Source of the DNA: Intestinibacillus sp964580155
GTDB lineage: Bacteria > Bacillota > Clostridia > Oscillospirales > Butyricicoccaceae
Assembly (NCBI GenBank): GCA_964580155.1
Contig: CAZOJP010000021.1
Coordinates: 1-35,198, forward strand
Length of the DNA: 35,198 nucleotides
Direction of reading: 5' to 3'
Shown: piece after piece, positions 7,878 to 16,849 of the stretch
Layout of the letters: each line of letters starts with the position of its first letter
Numbering within the stretch: the first letter of the stretch is position 1
Program-made: the position numbers and the translations under genes
The notes under the pieces: model-generated
What the model saw: only the letters and a program-made list of their open reading frames with translations
The model's database searches: none
What the model was told of the DNA's origin: nothing

Positions 7878-10736
7878 ATGAAAATCCAAAAAGCACTTAG
7901 CACAGTTCTGGCACTTTCCATGCTTCTCTCGGCAAGCGCACTTCCCGTATCCGCCGCAGACGCAGAAAAAAAGAGCAAAACCCCTGAAGTTACTTACGAA
8001 GCACCTGTATTCAACGCTGCAAAACAAGTCTACGAAATCAGTAAACCGGAGCATATCATGTATATGTCCGGCAACTGGAAGGAAGGAACTCCGCGCGACG
8101 GACACTATGTCTTAACCACAGACATTGACATGTCTGCTTTCAGCGACTTTGTTCCGATCGCATCGAAAAAAGCATCAGGCTTTTTAGGTACTTTTGATGG
8201 TCAATATCACGCAATCAGAAACCTGAAGGTACATTATCCCAAAAAGTATGTCGGTCTTTTCGGCTACATCGGCAACCAGGATCAGACGGCATATATCAAG
8301 AACCTGGCTTTCCTTGACTGCGATGTTGTCGGACAGCAAAACGTCGGCGGCCTCGTAGGCGTTAACTATGGCACCGTGACAAACTGCATCGTAACGGGTA
8401 GAGTTGTCGTTGACAACCTTTCCAACTCACACACAGGCGGCGGTATCGCCGGCAAGGTGAAGGAAGGCGAAGGCCCTGTTATGGGTCGCGTCGAAAACTG
8501 CTTTATCAACGCGGACGTCATCGCACCGTATGATGTGGGCGGAGTCGCCGGCATCCAGGACGGCGGCGGATATATCGGACATTGCTTTGCAGCGGGCACG
8601 GTCGAAGCCAACGCGCCGAACGGCATGGCAGGCGGTATCGTGGGATCGTTCAACGCAGGTGATCACCTTGAAAACTGCGTAGCAGTCCAGTCCAAAATTA
8701 CCGGCGCCAAGGACACAGACCGCATTGTTGGCCAGCTCAACGATGAAAGCGGTATGAATATCAACAACAACCTTGCATGGGAAGGCACCCAGATGATCGG
8801 CAACGGCCCGACCGACCGCCCCAACAAGGTGTACTTTGAAACCGCTACAACCGATCAGGTTCGCAGCAAATCGACCTATGTCGATCTTGGCTGGGATTTT
8901 AAAAACGCGTGGGAATGGAAGGGCACAGATACGAATGGATATCCCGCACTCAAGGGATTCTCTTCCGAAATCACAGACCTTGCCACCGACTACACGATTA
9001 AAACAACAAGCGTTATCAGCATGCCGCTGAGCAGCGCAAAGCTGAACGCAGCTACGGAAATTTCCGCAAAGGTATTGTCTCCTGAGGCAGTGAAGTCTGT
9101 CACGCTGTTTTACGGCTATGACGCAGACGGCACAAAGCTGACCGATAAGGTTGAAATGAAGCTGGCTTCGAATGGTCAGTACAAGGCGAAAATACCGACC
9201 AATAAGGCTGGAAATATTTATTACTATATCAAGGCCGAAACAACAACCGGTTCCGCAACCTATCCGTACTACATGAACGCTCCGGTCGAGCTGTACATCG
9301 ATGACGGCAGAATCCTCGGTGATCCCTCTCACATTACGATGACCCTGGGCGAGACCCAAGGTTCCCTGCGCTTTAGCTGGCTGACAGTTCCGGCAGTAAA
9401 CGACACAGTCATCCGCTACAAGGTGAAGGGTGCGGCGGAATGGGAAACCAAGAGCGGCAGCAAATTCATCACCGCAGTAACCGAAGGCTGGAAGGAAAAG
9501 AATACGCATCGCGTAACAATCGAAAACCTGCAGCCGGATGCAACCTATGTGTACTCTGTCGGCGACGGCAAAACCTTTATGAGCCCGGAACAAGAATTTA
9601 AGGCTCCGAAGAGCAGCGATGCAGATGAATTCACCTTCATGTTCGTCGCGGACCCGCAGTCCGTAAGCGTAGAAGACTATGAATCCTTTAAGCATTCCTT
9701 CGACTATGCGCTGTCGGAGCGCAACGACATGGAGTTCTTCCTTGTTGCCGGCGACATCACGCAAGACGGCTATAAGGCAAGCGAATGGGATGCCTGCTTT
9801 GAAGTGATGGGCGATTACTTTGCAAAGTATCCGACCATCTCCATCCCGGGCAACCACGAAATGAAGGGCGACTGGAATTTCGTAAACTTTGCCGGACGCT
9901 TTAACCTGCCGGGCGGCAATGCCGGCACGGCGTTCGATGATACGATCGGCATGTTTGAGTATGGTGATTCTTGCATCGTTGTTATCAATACAGAGGTAAC
10001 ACCGCCGGCAGAGAAGCCCGAAATCCTCCGCAAGCAGCTCGTGTGGGCAAAGAAGTGCTTTGAGGAATCCGGCAAGAAGTGGAGGATTCTGGTTACGCAT
10101 GCAGGCCCCTACACTTCGAACCACAACCCGATGGACGTGCGTCCCTACCTGATTGACGCGATCGACGACATGAAGGTGGACCTGTTCCTGAACGGTCATG
10201 ACCATATCTATATCCGCGGTACAGTAAAGAACGACAAGAAGGTTCCGCTGGGCGAAGGCACAACCTATATTACGGGCGGCACCGTCGGCAATAAGTACTA
10301 TGAGTACCTCGAAAGATCGGAGTACTTCACGGATTCCTACCATGATGATGAAGATCTGCAGACCGTTAACTTTATCACGGTATCGGCAGATACGATCAAG
10401 GTCACTTCCATGCAGAAGGAAGAGCCTGAAAACTGGGACAAGTGGAAGGTCGCTGACGAGTTCGTCATCCCCAAGGCACTGAGCGATACCAGCAGCCAGA
10501 CCACCCCGCCTGCTGAAGTGAAGCCGGTCGCGCCGGTCGCCCCTGTAGCACCGGGCACCAACGTCACGAAGCCTGATTCTACGGTAAGCGAAGTTGTCTA
10601 TTATACCGTGATCTCCGGCGACTATCTGTCCAAGATTGCACCGAAATACAACACCACATGGCAGAAGATCGCCAAGCTCAACAATCTGAAAAACCCGAAT
10701 CTCATCTATCCGGGACAGAAGCTTAGAGTGAAATAA
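7878..10736 (+). CDS. Secreted modular metallophosphoesterase with GLUG-like repeats and LysM
   Basis: This 952-residue protein has a Sec signal peptide (residues 1 to about 26, ending VSA). Residues 40-300 contain Gly-rich GLUG-type units such as GGLVGVNYGTV, VGGVAG and GGIVGSF, likely a beta-helical or adhesin-like module. At about 480-575 lies an Fn3-like domain of the purple acid phosphatase type. The calcineurin-like phosphoesterase core follows at about 580-800: DPQ (Asp592), GD (Asp626), GNHE (659-661), His741 and GHDH (His774, His776). The first motif is DPQ instead of the usual DxH, which may change one metal site. A Pro-rich linker and a LysM (about 905-952) would anchor it to peptidoglycan. 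Substrate is unknown. The base composition is more AT-rich than the flanking core genes. It is monocistronic, behind its own promoter. Confidence 0.9.
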   Translation: MKIQKALSTVLALSMLLSASALPVSAADAEKKSKTPEVTYEAPVFNAAKQVYEISKPEHIMYMSGNWKEGTPRDGHYVLTTDIDMSAFSDFVPIASKKASGFLGTFDGQYHAIRNLKVHYPKKYVGLFGYIGNQDQTAYIKNLAFLDCDVVGQQNVGGLVGVNYGTVTNCIVTGRVVVDNLSNSHTGGGIAGKVKEGEGPVMGRVENCFINADVIAPYDVGGVAGIQDGGGYIGHCFAAGTVEANAPNGMAGGIVGSFNAGDHLENCVAVQSKITGAKDTDRIVGQLNDESGMNINNNLAWEGTQMIGNGPTDRPNKVYFETATTDQVRSKSTYVDLGWDFKNAWEWKGTDTNGYPALKGFSSEITDLATDYTIKTTSVISMPLSSAKLNAATEISAKVLSPEAVKSVTLFYGYDADGTKLTDKVEMKLASNGQYKAKIPTNKAGNIYYYIKAETTTGSATYPYYMNAPVELYIDDGRILGDPSHITMTLGETQGSLRFSWLTVPAVNDTVIRYKVKGAAEWETKSGSKFITAVTEGWKEKNTHRVTIENLQPDATYVYSVGDGKTFMSPEQEFKAPKSSDADEFTFMFVADPQSVSVEDYESFKHSFDYALSERNDMEFFLVAGDITQDGYKASEWDACFEVMGDYFAKYPTISIPGNHEMKGDWNFVNFAGRFNLPGGNAGTAFDDTIGMFEYGDSCIVVINTEVTPPAEKPEILRKQLVWAKKCFEESGKKWRILVTHAGPYTSNHNPMDVRPYLIDAIDDMKVDLFLNGHDHIYIRGTVKNDKKVPLGEGTTYITGGTVGNKYYEYLERSEYFTDSYHDDEDLQTVNFITVSADTIKVTSMQKEEPENWDKWKVADEFVIPKALSDTSSQTTPPAEVKPVAPVAPVAPGTNVTKPDSTVSEVVYYTVISGDYLSKIAPKYNTTWQKIAKLNNLKNPNLIYPGQKLRVK

Positions 10737-10747
10737 GTTCCAACAAA

Positions 10748-10780
10748 AAATGCGGCAGAGCAAACTCTGCCGCATTTCTT
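10748..10780 (+). terminator. Intrinsic terminator of the phosphoesterase gene
   Basis: A 13-bp stem (10748-10760 and 10765-10777) with a CAAA loop follows the stop codon by 11 bases and ends in ATTTCTTT. Confidence 0.8.
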
Positions 10781-10812
10781 TGTGCACAAATATTCAACAG
10801 GAGAACGTAGCA

Positions 10813-10855
10813 ACACGCACCGACCCCTTACGCTGGGGTCGGTGCGTGTTCTTTT
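10813..10855 (+). terminator. Second terminator-like hairpin
   Basis: A perfect 15-bp GC-rich stem (10813-10827 and 10835-10849) with a 7-base loop is followed by TCTTTT. The T-rich tail exists only on the plus strand, so it appears to be a backup terminator after the phosphoesterase gene rather than the end of the converging chemoreceptor gene. It could also end a short RNA of its own. Confidence 0.6.
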
Positions 10856-10931
10856 AAGCCGGTTTTGTTTTCACATACGCGTATGCTCTGCGCGTGAACA
10901 AGTGGCGTTGTTCTAACGCTGCGGTATTGCC

Positions 10932-12644
10932 TTAGCGATCCTGCGCGGTAGCTGTCTCTGAAACCGTCGCATCGGAAAGCTTAAACTTACTAACCTCGAA
11001 CAGCAAGGTATGTGCCTGCGCGGCCAATTCCTCACTGGAAGCGGAGTTTTCCTCCGCTGTGGCAGCATTTGTTTGCACAACCGAGGCAACCTGGGTCAAG
11101 CCTTCCGTAATCTGCCCGATGGAAGCCGCCTGTTCGCTGGTAGCGGTCTCGATTTCGCGAATCGAATGCACAGCAAGCTCCGCTTTCTCCGAAGCTTCCA
11201 CCAACCGCTTGAGCGTATCGCTTGCTATTTTTTCACCCTGTGATACGGTTACAACTGATTTTCCGATTAAATCGGCAGTTTGTTTGGCGGCTTCCGCGGA
11301 GCGTGCGGCAAGCGTGCGCACTTCATCCGCTACGACAGCGAAGCCCTTGCCCGCATTGCCTGCGCGCGCAGCCTCGACTGCTGCGTTTAGCGATAGAATG
11401 TTTGTCTGGAAGGCGATGTCCTCTACCAGCTTGGCGATTTTGGAAATCTCCTGCGAAGCATCGCTGATCTCTCGCATGGTTGTGTTCAGGCGCTGCATAT
11501 GCTCGTTGCTGTCCGCAATATTCTGCCCCGCTTGCTCGACATAAGATACGGATTTCTGCACATTTACCGTGTTGTGCTCTGCCTGCTGTGATATGTTGGC
11601 AACCGATGCAGTAAGCTCCTCCACTGTTGCGGCCTGCTCTGTAGCGCCAGAGGCCAGTGCCTGCGCCGCAGATGAAATTTGGTCGGCACCGCCATTTACA
11701 TGGCTTGCAGAACTCGCAATTTGCGAGAATGTTGCACTTTGCGATGCGATAATATTCTCGAAAGATTTTTTAATGGGCAAAAAGTCGCTTTTGTAATCCG
11801 TATCGATAACAAGATCCAAATTGCCCTTTGAAATTGCATCCAGTTTCTCGGAAATATCAAAGATATACAGCCGTAGGGTTTCAATGACGGTGCGAAAGCT
11901 GTCAGTTACCGAGCCAAACTCATCTTTTGATTCATATGTAATAGAAGCACTCAGATTGCCCTCTGCCAGCATGCCGGAGGCAAGCTCAATCTCCTTGAGC
12001 GGCTTTATAATGGCCTTTATAATATAGAGGCACAGCATAATGCCCAAAGCCAGAGAAACTACAAAGAGCACGGCGGAAACAGTAAGAGCGAAGCGTGCCA
12101 TCCCTTGGGCATCCTCGTAATAATCGCCGGCGACTTCATCCGCCATATCGATCAGTTCTTTGGAAAGATTCACCAGCGTCAAAGAAGCCGGATAGTATTC
12201 CTTTAGCAGGATTTTCTTGGCGATTTCGGGGTTACCGGCTTTCAGCGAGTTGACAAACCGCTCTCTGATGAGATCTACCTCGGTCCACTCGTCTTTGAGG
12301 TCTTGGAGCTTTGCCAAGCCTGTATCGGACAGCAAAAGGGGCTGAATCTTATCCATTGAATTTGTAAAATCTGCAACGCGGTTGGTTAAATCTTCATCCC
12401 ATGTTTTGTAGTTGGAGGGATCATCCACTATGATGTAGGCCATATCCTTTTGAATACCTTGAAGCTGCCTTCTCATATTATTGACGGTATTTGTGACCGT
12501 ATAGGGGCTTGTGTAGAACCCTTCAAAGGACTGTGTTATCGTGTGTAATCCCAGAAAAACAGAAATACCGATGGTCAGCACGAAGAGAATCAAGATGGTT
12601 GCGAAAGAGAATGCGAGTTTTTTAGATATGGATAGGTTTTTCAT
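10932..12644 (-). CDS. Methyl-accepting chemotaxis protein
   Basis: This 570-residue membrane chemoreceptor signals to CheA/CheW. Transmembrane helix 1 is at about residues 10-33, and a four-helix-bundle ligand domain (4HB type) at about 34-183. Transmembrane helix 2 lies at about 184-210, a HAMP domain at 211-265, and a long coiled-coil signalling domain follows. The conserved hairpin tip (IAFQTNILSLNAAVEAARAG) is at about residues 405-430. No CheR-docking pentapeptide is visible at the C-terminus. The ATG at 12644 follows GGGG at a suitable distance; the longer reading to 12719 would run through the promoter. No che or flagellar genes are near, so it is an orphan receptor and the ligand cannot be told. 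Confidence 0.95.
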   Translation of the reverse strand: MKNLSISKKLAFSFATILILFVLTIGISVFLGLHTITQSFEGFYTSPYTVTNTVNNMRRQLQGIQKDMAYIIVDDPSNYKTWDEDLTNRVADFTNSMDKIQPLLLSDTGLAKLQDLKDEWTEVDLIRERFVNSLKAGNPEIAKKILLKEYYPASLTLVNLSKELIDMADEVAGDYYEDAQGMARFALTVSAVLFVVSLALGIMLCLYIIKAIIKPLKEIELASGMLAEGNLSASITYESKDEFGSVTDSFRTVIETLRLYIFDISEKLDAISKGNLDLVIDTDYKSDFLPIKKSFENIIASQSATFSQIASSASHVNGGADQISSAAQALASGATEQAATVEELTASVANISQQAEHNTVNVQKSVSYVEQAGQNIADSNEHMQRLNTTMREISDASQEISKIAKLVEDIAFQTNILSLNAAVEAARAGNAGKGFAVVADEVRTLAARSAEAAKQTADLIGKSVVTVSQGEKIASDTLKRLVEASEKAELAVHSIREIETATSEQAASIGQITEGLTQVASVVQTNAATAEENSASSEELAAQAHTLLFEVSKFKLSDATVSETATAQDR

Positions 12645-12689
12645 ACAGTTTCCCCATAAGATGTCTAATATCATTTTGCACTTGACTAG

Positions 12690-12719
12690 ATTATATATCA
12701 CAAACTGGAATCGTGTCAA
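12690..12719 (-). promoter_or_regulatory. Promoter of the chemoreceptor gene
   Basis: On the minus strand perfect TTGACA (12714-12719) and TATAAT (12690-12695) are separated by 18 bases. This is an ordinary vegetative promoter, not a sigma-D type motility promoter. The stretch 12720-12860 holds nothing I recognise. Confidence 0.75.
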
Positions 12720-12860
12720 TTTATATGGCTTCTATTTTGCAGGTTCGTTATATATGCAAAAGATTGGACCGCTAGATACAGATTATCAGGCATCTTTTAC
12801 ATCAAATTAAGAAGAGTAACCAAAAGAGTCGGCAGCGATCCGTATGAATTGCGCGGTGCA

Positions 12861-12908
12861 TAAAAACACCCCGGACATCGGACCATATGCGGTCCGGTGT
12901 CCGGGGTG
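12861..12908 (-). terminator. Intrinsic terminator of purA
   Basis: An 18-bp stem with one G-T pair (12867-12884 and 12891-12908) around a 6-base loop is followed on the minus strand by TTTTT (12862-12866). It is 23 bases past the purA stop and very stable. Confidence 0.9.
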
Positions 12909-12931
12909 CGGTTCGTCATGAAGTTTTCGAG

Positions 12932-14200
12932 TTAGATTGTGATGACCTGATCGCGTGCAGGGCCGACGCCGAGCATGGAAACGCGGCAGCCTACGATGCG
13001 CTCGAGCTCGCGGACATAAGCGCGCACGTTCGCCGGCAGCTCATCAAAGCTGCGGCAGCCTGTGATATCCTCGTTAAAGCCGTCAAACTCTTCGTAGATC
13101 GGCTCGCAGTGCGCCAGATCGGCAAAGTCTGCCGGAAAGTCTGTGATGGTTTCGCCCTTGAAGCGGTAACCGACGCAAACCTTGAGCTTGGGCAGGCCGC
13201 ACAGCGGGTCGATCTTGTTGATAACCATTTCGGTCAGGCCGTTGACGCGCACCGTATAGCGCGCGATCACCGCGTCAAACCAGCCGGTGCGGCGCGGACG
13301 ACCGGTGACCGTGCCGAATTCGCCGCCTGCGCTGCGGATGTACTCGCCGGTCTCGTCGAACAGCTCGGTCGGGAAGGGGCCCTTGCCCACACGGGTGGTG
13401 TAGCTCTTAAAGATGCCCATGATATCGGTGATTGCGGTCGGGCCGACACCCGAGCCGATGCAGCAGCCGCCCGCGACCGGATGCGAGGAGGTGACATAGG
13501 GATAGGTGCCCATGTCGAGATCGAGCAGCGTGCCCTGCGCGCCCTCAAACAGCACATCCTTGCCCGCCTTGACCGCATCATAGGTCATAATGCTCGTGTC
13601 GCGCACATGTGCGCGCAGACGGTCGGCATAGACGCGGTACTCCGCAAGCACGGACTCAATATCGATCGGCTCACCGCCGTATACGCCGGTGATGACCTTG
13701 TTCTTGCGGTCGCATGCTTCGCGCATGGCCTCTTCAAAGCGCTCGCCGATGAAGTCGTGCATGCGCACGCCGATGCGCTCGGCCTTGTCCATATAGGTCG
13801 GGCCGATGCCCTTTTTCGTGGTGCCGATATCGTCGCCGCCACGCGCCTTTTCGCTCAGCGCGTCCAGCTCAAGGTGCCACGGCAGAATGCAGTGGCAGCG
13901 CGCGTCGATGAACAGCTTGTCGACGGAGATGCCCTTTTCGATCAGCCCGTCGATTTCGCGCAGCACGTTGCGCGGATCCACCACGACACCCGGGCCGATC
14001 ACGTTGACGCAGTTTGGATAGAGGATACCGGAGGGAATGAGCTGTAGCTTATACTTCTCCGTACCGACGACCACCGTGTGACCGGCGTTGTTGCCCCCCT
14101 GGCTGCGCACGACGAGGTCGGCTTCGCCCGCGAAAATATCGATGAATTTTCCTTTGCCCTCGTCGCCCCACTGGGCGCCCAGAATAACCTTACCCGGCAT
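12932..14200 (-). CDS. purA: Adenylosuccinate synthetase
   Basis: PurA joins IMP and aspartate using GTP in the first committed step from IMP to AMP. The protein has 422 residues, the usual length. Visible motifs are the N-terminal loop WGDEGKGK, QGGNNAGHT, TTKKGIGPTYMDKAERIGVRM-type segment (about residues 125-150), the RPRRTGWFD motif near residue 303 and the C-terminal VGPARDQ. The ATG at 14200 follows GAAAGGACG. It is monocistronic between a consensus promoter and a strong terminator. No purine operon genes are adjacent. Confidence 0.97.
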   Translation of the reverse strand: MPGKVILGAQWGDEGKGKFIDIFAGEADLVVRSQGGNNAGHTVVVGTEKYKLQLIPSGILYPNCVNVIGPGVVVDPRNVLREIDGLIEKGISVDKLFIDARCHCILPWHLELDALSEKARGGDDIGTTKKGIGPTYMDKAERIGVRMHDFIGERFEEAMREACDRKNKVITGVYGGEPIDIESVLAEYRVYADRLRAHVRDTSIMTYDAVKAGKDVLFEGAQGTLLDLDMGTYPYVTSSHPVAGGCCIGSGVGPTAITDIMGIFKSYTTRVGKGPFPTELFDETGEYIRSAGGEFGTVTGRPRRTGWFDAVIARYTVRVNGLTEMVINKIDPLCGLPKLKVCVGYRFKGETITDFPADFADLAHCEPIYEEFDGFNEDITGCRSFDELPANVRAYVRELERIVGCRVSMLGVGPARDQVITI

Positions 14201-14278
14201 AGTACATTTCGTCCTTTCAAAAGCAGATGTTGGTCTGTTTTGTCTTCATTATTTCTGTATAGGTTCACAAACAATAGT

Positions 14279-14307
14279 ATTATAGCATTCTTTACGACTT
14301 ATTTCAA
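14279..14307 (-). promoter_or_regulatory. Promoter of purA
   Basis: On the minus strand TTGAAA (14302-14307) and TATAAT (14279-14284) are 17 bases apart. Transcription would start about 70 bases before the ATG. Confidence 0.75.
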
Positions 14308-14329
14308 TATGAAATCCGCGAATTTGGTG

Positions 14330-14358
14330 TTGGCAGAGTGCATTTGACGTTGTATAAT
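14330..14358 (+). promoter_or_regulatory. Promoter of the cysteine desulfurase-thiI operon
   Basis: TTGGCA (14330-14335) and a perfect TATAAT (14353-14358) are 17 bases apart, about 40 bases ahead of the ATG. It is divergent from the purA promoter only 23 bases away. Confidence 0.75.
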
Positions 14359-14398
14359 GAAACAGTACTGAAATCCTCACGATAAAGGACTGAAAATC

Positions 14399-15526
14399 AT
14401 GCATTATCTGGACAATTCTGCAACAACGCGCGTGCTGCCCGAAGCTGCGGATGCGGCGCTGCACGTTATGCGGGAGACTTTTGGCAATCCGTCGTCGCAG
14501 CACGCGCTGGGAATCCGCGCAGCGGGCGTGCTGCGTGATGCGCGCGCGCAGGTGGCGCAGGTGCTCGGCGCACAGCCTGCGGAAATCATCTTCACTTCGG
14601 GCGGCACGGAAAGCATCAACACCGCGCTGCTCGGCGCGTGCCGCAAAAACATTCACAAGGGCAAGCACATCATCACAACGGCAATCGAGCACGCCGCAAC
14701 GCTCAACTGCGTCAAAAAACTCGAAAGCGAGGGCTTTGCGGTCACCTATTTGCAGCCGAATGCCGCAGGGCGGATCGCATCTGCGGACCTTGAAGCTGCG
14801 CTGCGCGATGACACTGTCCTGCTGACCTGCATGCTGGTCAACAACGAGGTGGGCACGCTGCTGCCCGTCGCAGAGATGGGGCGGCTGCTCAAAAAACGCT
14901 GCCCACAGGCGCTGTACCACGTCGACGCGGTGCAGGGGCTGTTCCGCGTGCCGCTGACACCGGCGAAGTGGGGCTGTGATCTGATGAGCGTCAGCGGACA
15001 TAAAATCGGTGCGCCCAAGGGCATCGGCGCACTTTATAAGAAGCAGGGCGTTAATCTTCCGCCGCTGCTGTACGGCGGCGGACAGGAGGGCGGCTTTCGT
15101 CCGGGCACGGAGCCGCTGCCCAACGTTGCGGCATTTGCGCAGGCCTGCTGCGTGCGCGCACGCACCCTGCGGGAGGATCACGCGCACATTGCCGCGTTGA
15201 GCGCGTATTTGCAGGAGCAGCTCGCGCAAGAAGTGCCGTTTGCGGTGCAAAATGGCACAAACGATGTGCCACACGTCGTGAACTATTCCTTCGAGGGCTG
15301 CAAGAGCGAGGTGCTGCTGCGCGTGCTTGAGATGGACGGGGTGTATGTTTCCGCAGGATCGGCGTGCGCGCGCGGACATGAGAGCCATGTGCTGACCGCA
15401 ATGGGGCTGCCCAAGGGCCGCATTGACACCGCACTGCGCATTTCATTTGCACCGTTCAACACGACAGCGGACGTGGACGCGTTGATTGCCGCGCTCCACA
15501 AAGGGGCGGCACGGCTGAAAAGATAA
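14399..15526 (+). CDS. Cysteine desulfurase (NifS/IscS family) for tRNA thiolation
   Basis: This PLP enzyme takes sulfur from cysteine and hands it on as a persulfide. The protein has 375 residues. The N-terminal YLDNSATT motif, the TSGGTES loop, the cofactor lysine in SGHKIGAPKG (Lys202) and the catalytic cysteine in AGSACARG (Cys323) are all present. It starts after AAAGGA and is 36 bases ahead of thiI. In Bacillus subtilis the desulfurase next to thiI (NifZ) feeds ThiI specifically for 4-thiouridine, and the same pairing is inferred here. It is not next to an iscU or suf cluster, which argues against a general Fe-S role. Confidence 0.93.
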   Translation: MHYLDNSATTRVLPEAADAALHVMRETFGNPSSQHALGIRAAGVLRDARAQVAQVLGAQPAEIIFTSGGTESINTALLGACRKNIHKGKHIITTAIEHAATLNCVKKLESEGFAVTYLQPNAAGRIASADLEAALRDDTVLLTCMLVNNEVGTLLPVAEMGRLLKKRCPQALYHVDAVQGLFRVPLTPAKWGCDLMSVSGHKIGAPKGIGALYKKQGVNLPPLLYGGGQEGGFRPGTEPLPNVAAFAQACCVRARTLREDHAHIAALSAYLQEQLAQEVPFAVQNGTNDVPHVVNYSFEGCKSEVLLRVLEMDGVYVSAGSACARGHESHVLTAMGLPKGRIDTALRISFAPFNTTADVDALIAALHKGAARLKR

Positions 15527-15562
15527 TCGGCGCATGCCGAATAACAGAAAGGTTTATGGAAT

Positions 15563-16726
15563 ATGAAAGAAGTATTACTGCTCAAGTGCGGCGAGATCGT
15601 GCTCAAGGGGCTCAACCGCAAGCGCTTTGAGGACCGCCTGATCGGCAACCTCAAGCGCCGCATCAAATTGGTCGCGGACTGCCGCATCGAGCTACACCAA
15701 TCCATCATCTATGTTTGGATTCCCGACGAAGCGGACGGAGATGCCGTGCTCGAAGCGGTGCGCCGCGTTTTCGGCATCGCGACGATCTGCCGCGCGGCGG
15801 TATGCGGCAAGACACTCGAGGAAATGCAGAGCACCGCGGAACGCTATCTGGCTGATCGCATTGCGGATGCGACGCGATTCAAGGTTGAAACCAAGCGCGG
15901 CGACAAGAAATTTCCGATGACCTCGATTCAGGTATCGCAGATGCTCGGCGGCAATCTGGCGGATAAATATGCACAGCTTGTGCCCGACATGCACACACCC
16001 GAGCTGACCGTTCATTTTGAAATCCGTGCGGAGCACGCCTTCGTGCACGCGGGGCCGGAGCCGGGCGCGGGCGGCATGCCGGTGGGGGCAAACGGACGCG
16101 CGGCATTTTTGCTGTCCGGCGGCATCGACTCTCCGGTTGCGGGATACATGATGGCAAAGCGCGGCCTGGAGCTCGTCGGGGTGCACTTTTTCAGCTATCC
16201 TTATACCTCGGAGCGCGCCAAGGAAAAGGTGCTCGAGCTGGCAAAGCTGCTGACAAGCTACACCGGACGCATGACGCTGCTGATTGTGCCCTTTACCAAA
16301 ATTCAGGAGGAAATTCGCGACAAATGCCACGAAGAGCTGTTTACACTCATCATGCGCCGCTTTATGATGCGCATCGCCGAGAAGCTCGCCGGGGAATATG
16401 ACTGCGGCGGTCTCGTCACGGGCGAGAGTCTGGGACAGGTTGCAAGCCAGACCATGCCCGCAATGGCGGTGACGGGAGCGGTTTGCGAGCTGCCGATTTT
16501 CCGCCCCTGCATCGGCATGGATAAGGAAGAAATCGTGCAGATTGCGCGCAAAATCGGCACGTTTGACACGTCTATCCTGCCGTATGAAGACTGCTGCACG
16601 GTCTTCACGCCCAAGCACCCGAACACGCGCCCCAAGCTGGCAAAGATTGTGGAAGCGGAGGAGCATTTGCAGATTGATGCGCTGGTCGAGGAGGCCGTTG
16701 CGGGCGTGGAACGGGTAATTCTGTAA
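15563..16726 (+). CDS. thiI: tRNA 4-thiouridine synthase
   Basis: ThiI adenylates and thiolates U8 of tRNAs and may also support thiazole synthesis for thiamine. The protein has 387 residues: an N-terminal ferredoxin-like domain plus THUMP domain (about 1-165), then a PP-loop ATPase with SGGIDS at residues 185-190. Like other Firmicutes enzymes it lacks the C-terminal rhodanese domain of E. coli ThiI, so sulfur must come directly from a partner such as the desulfurase upstream. The ATG at 15563 follows GAAAGG. No thiamine genes are nearby, which favours the tRNA role. Confidence 0.95.
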   Translation: MKEVLLLKCGEIVLKGLNRKRFEDRLIGNLKRRIKLVADCRIELHQSIIYVWIPDEADGDAVLEAVRRVFGIATICRAAVCGKTLEEMQSTAERYLADRIADATRFKVETKRGDKKFPMTSIQVSQMLGGNLADKYAQLVPDMHTPELTVHFEIRAEHAFVHAGPEPGAGGMPVGANGRAAFLLSGGIDSPVAGYMMAKRGLELVGVHFFSYPYTSERAKEKVLELAKLLTSYTGRMTLLIVPFTKIQEEIRDKCHEELFTLIMRRFMMRIAEKLAGEYDCGGLVTGESLGQVASQTMPAMAVTGAVCELPIFRPCIGMDKEEIVQIARKIGTFDTSILPYEDCCTVFTPKHPNTRPKLAKIVEAEEHLQIDALVEEAVAGVERVIL

Positions 16727-16788
16727 ATAAACACCAACAATATAGGCAAGTGTTGCACAACTTTTGGTAAAATTCTTTCGCTTAAGGA

Positions 16789-16817
16789 TTGCAAACGCGC
16801 ATATAGTCTGTTATCCT
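16789..16817 (+). promoter_or_regulatory. Promoter of cinA
   Basis: TTGCAA (16789-16794) and TATCCT (16812-16817) are 17 bases apart. The ribosome binding site GAAAGAGG follows, eight bases before the ATG. I see no terminator between thiI and this promoter. Confidence 0.65.
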
Positions 16818-16849
16818 AGAGGCAGCGAAAAAAGAAAGAGGTCTTTTTT

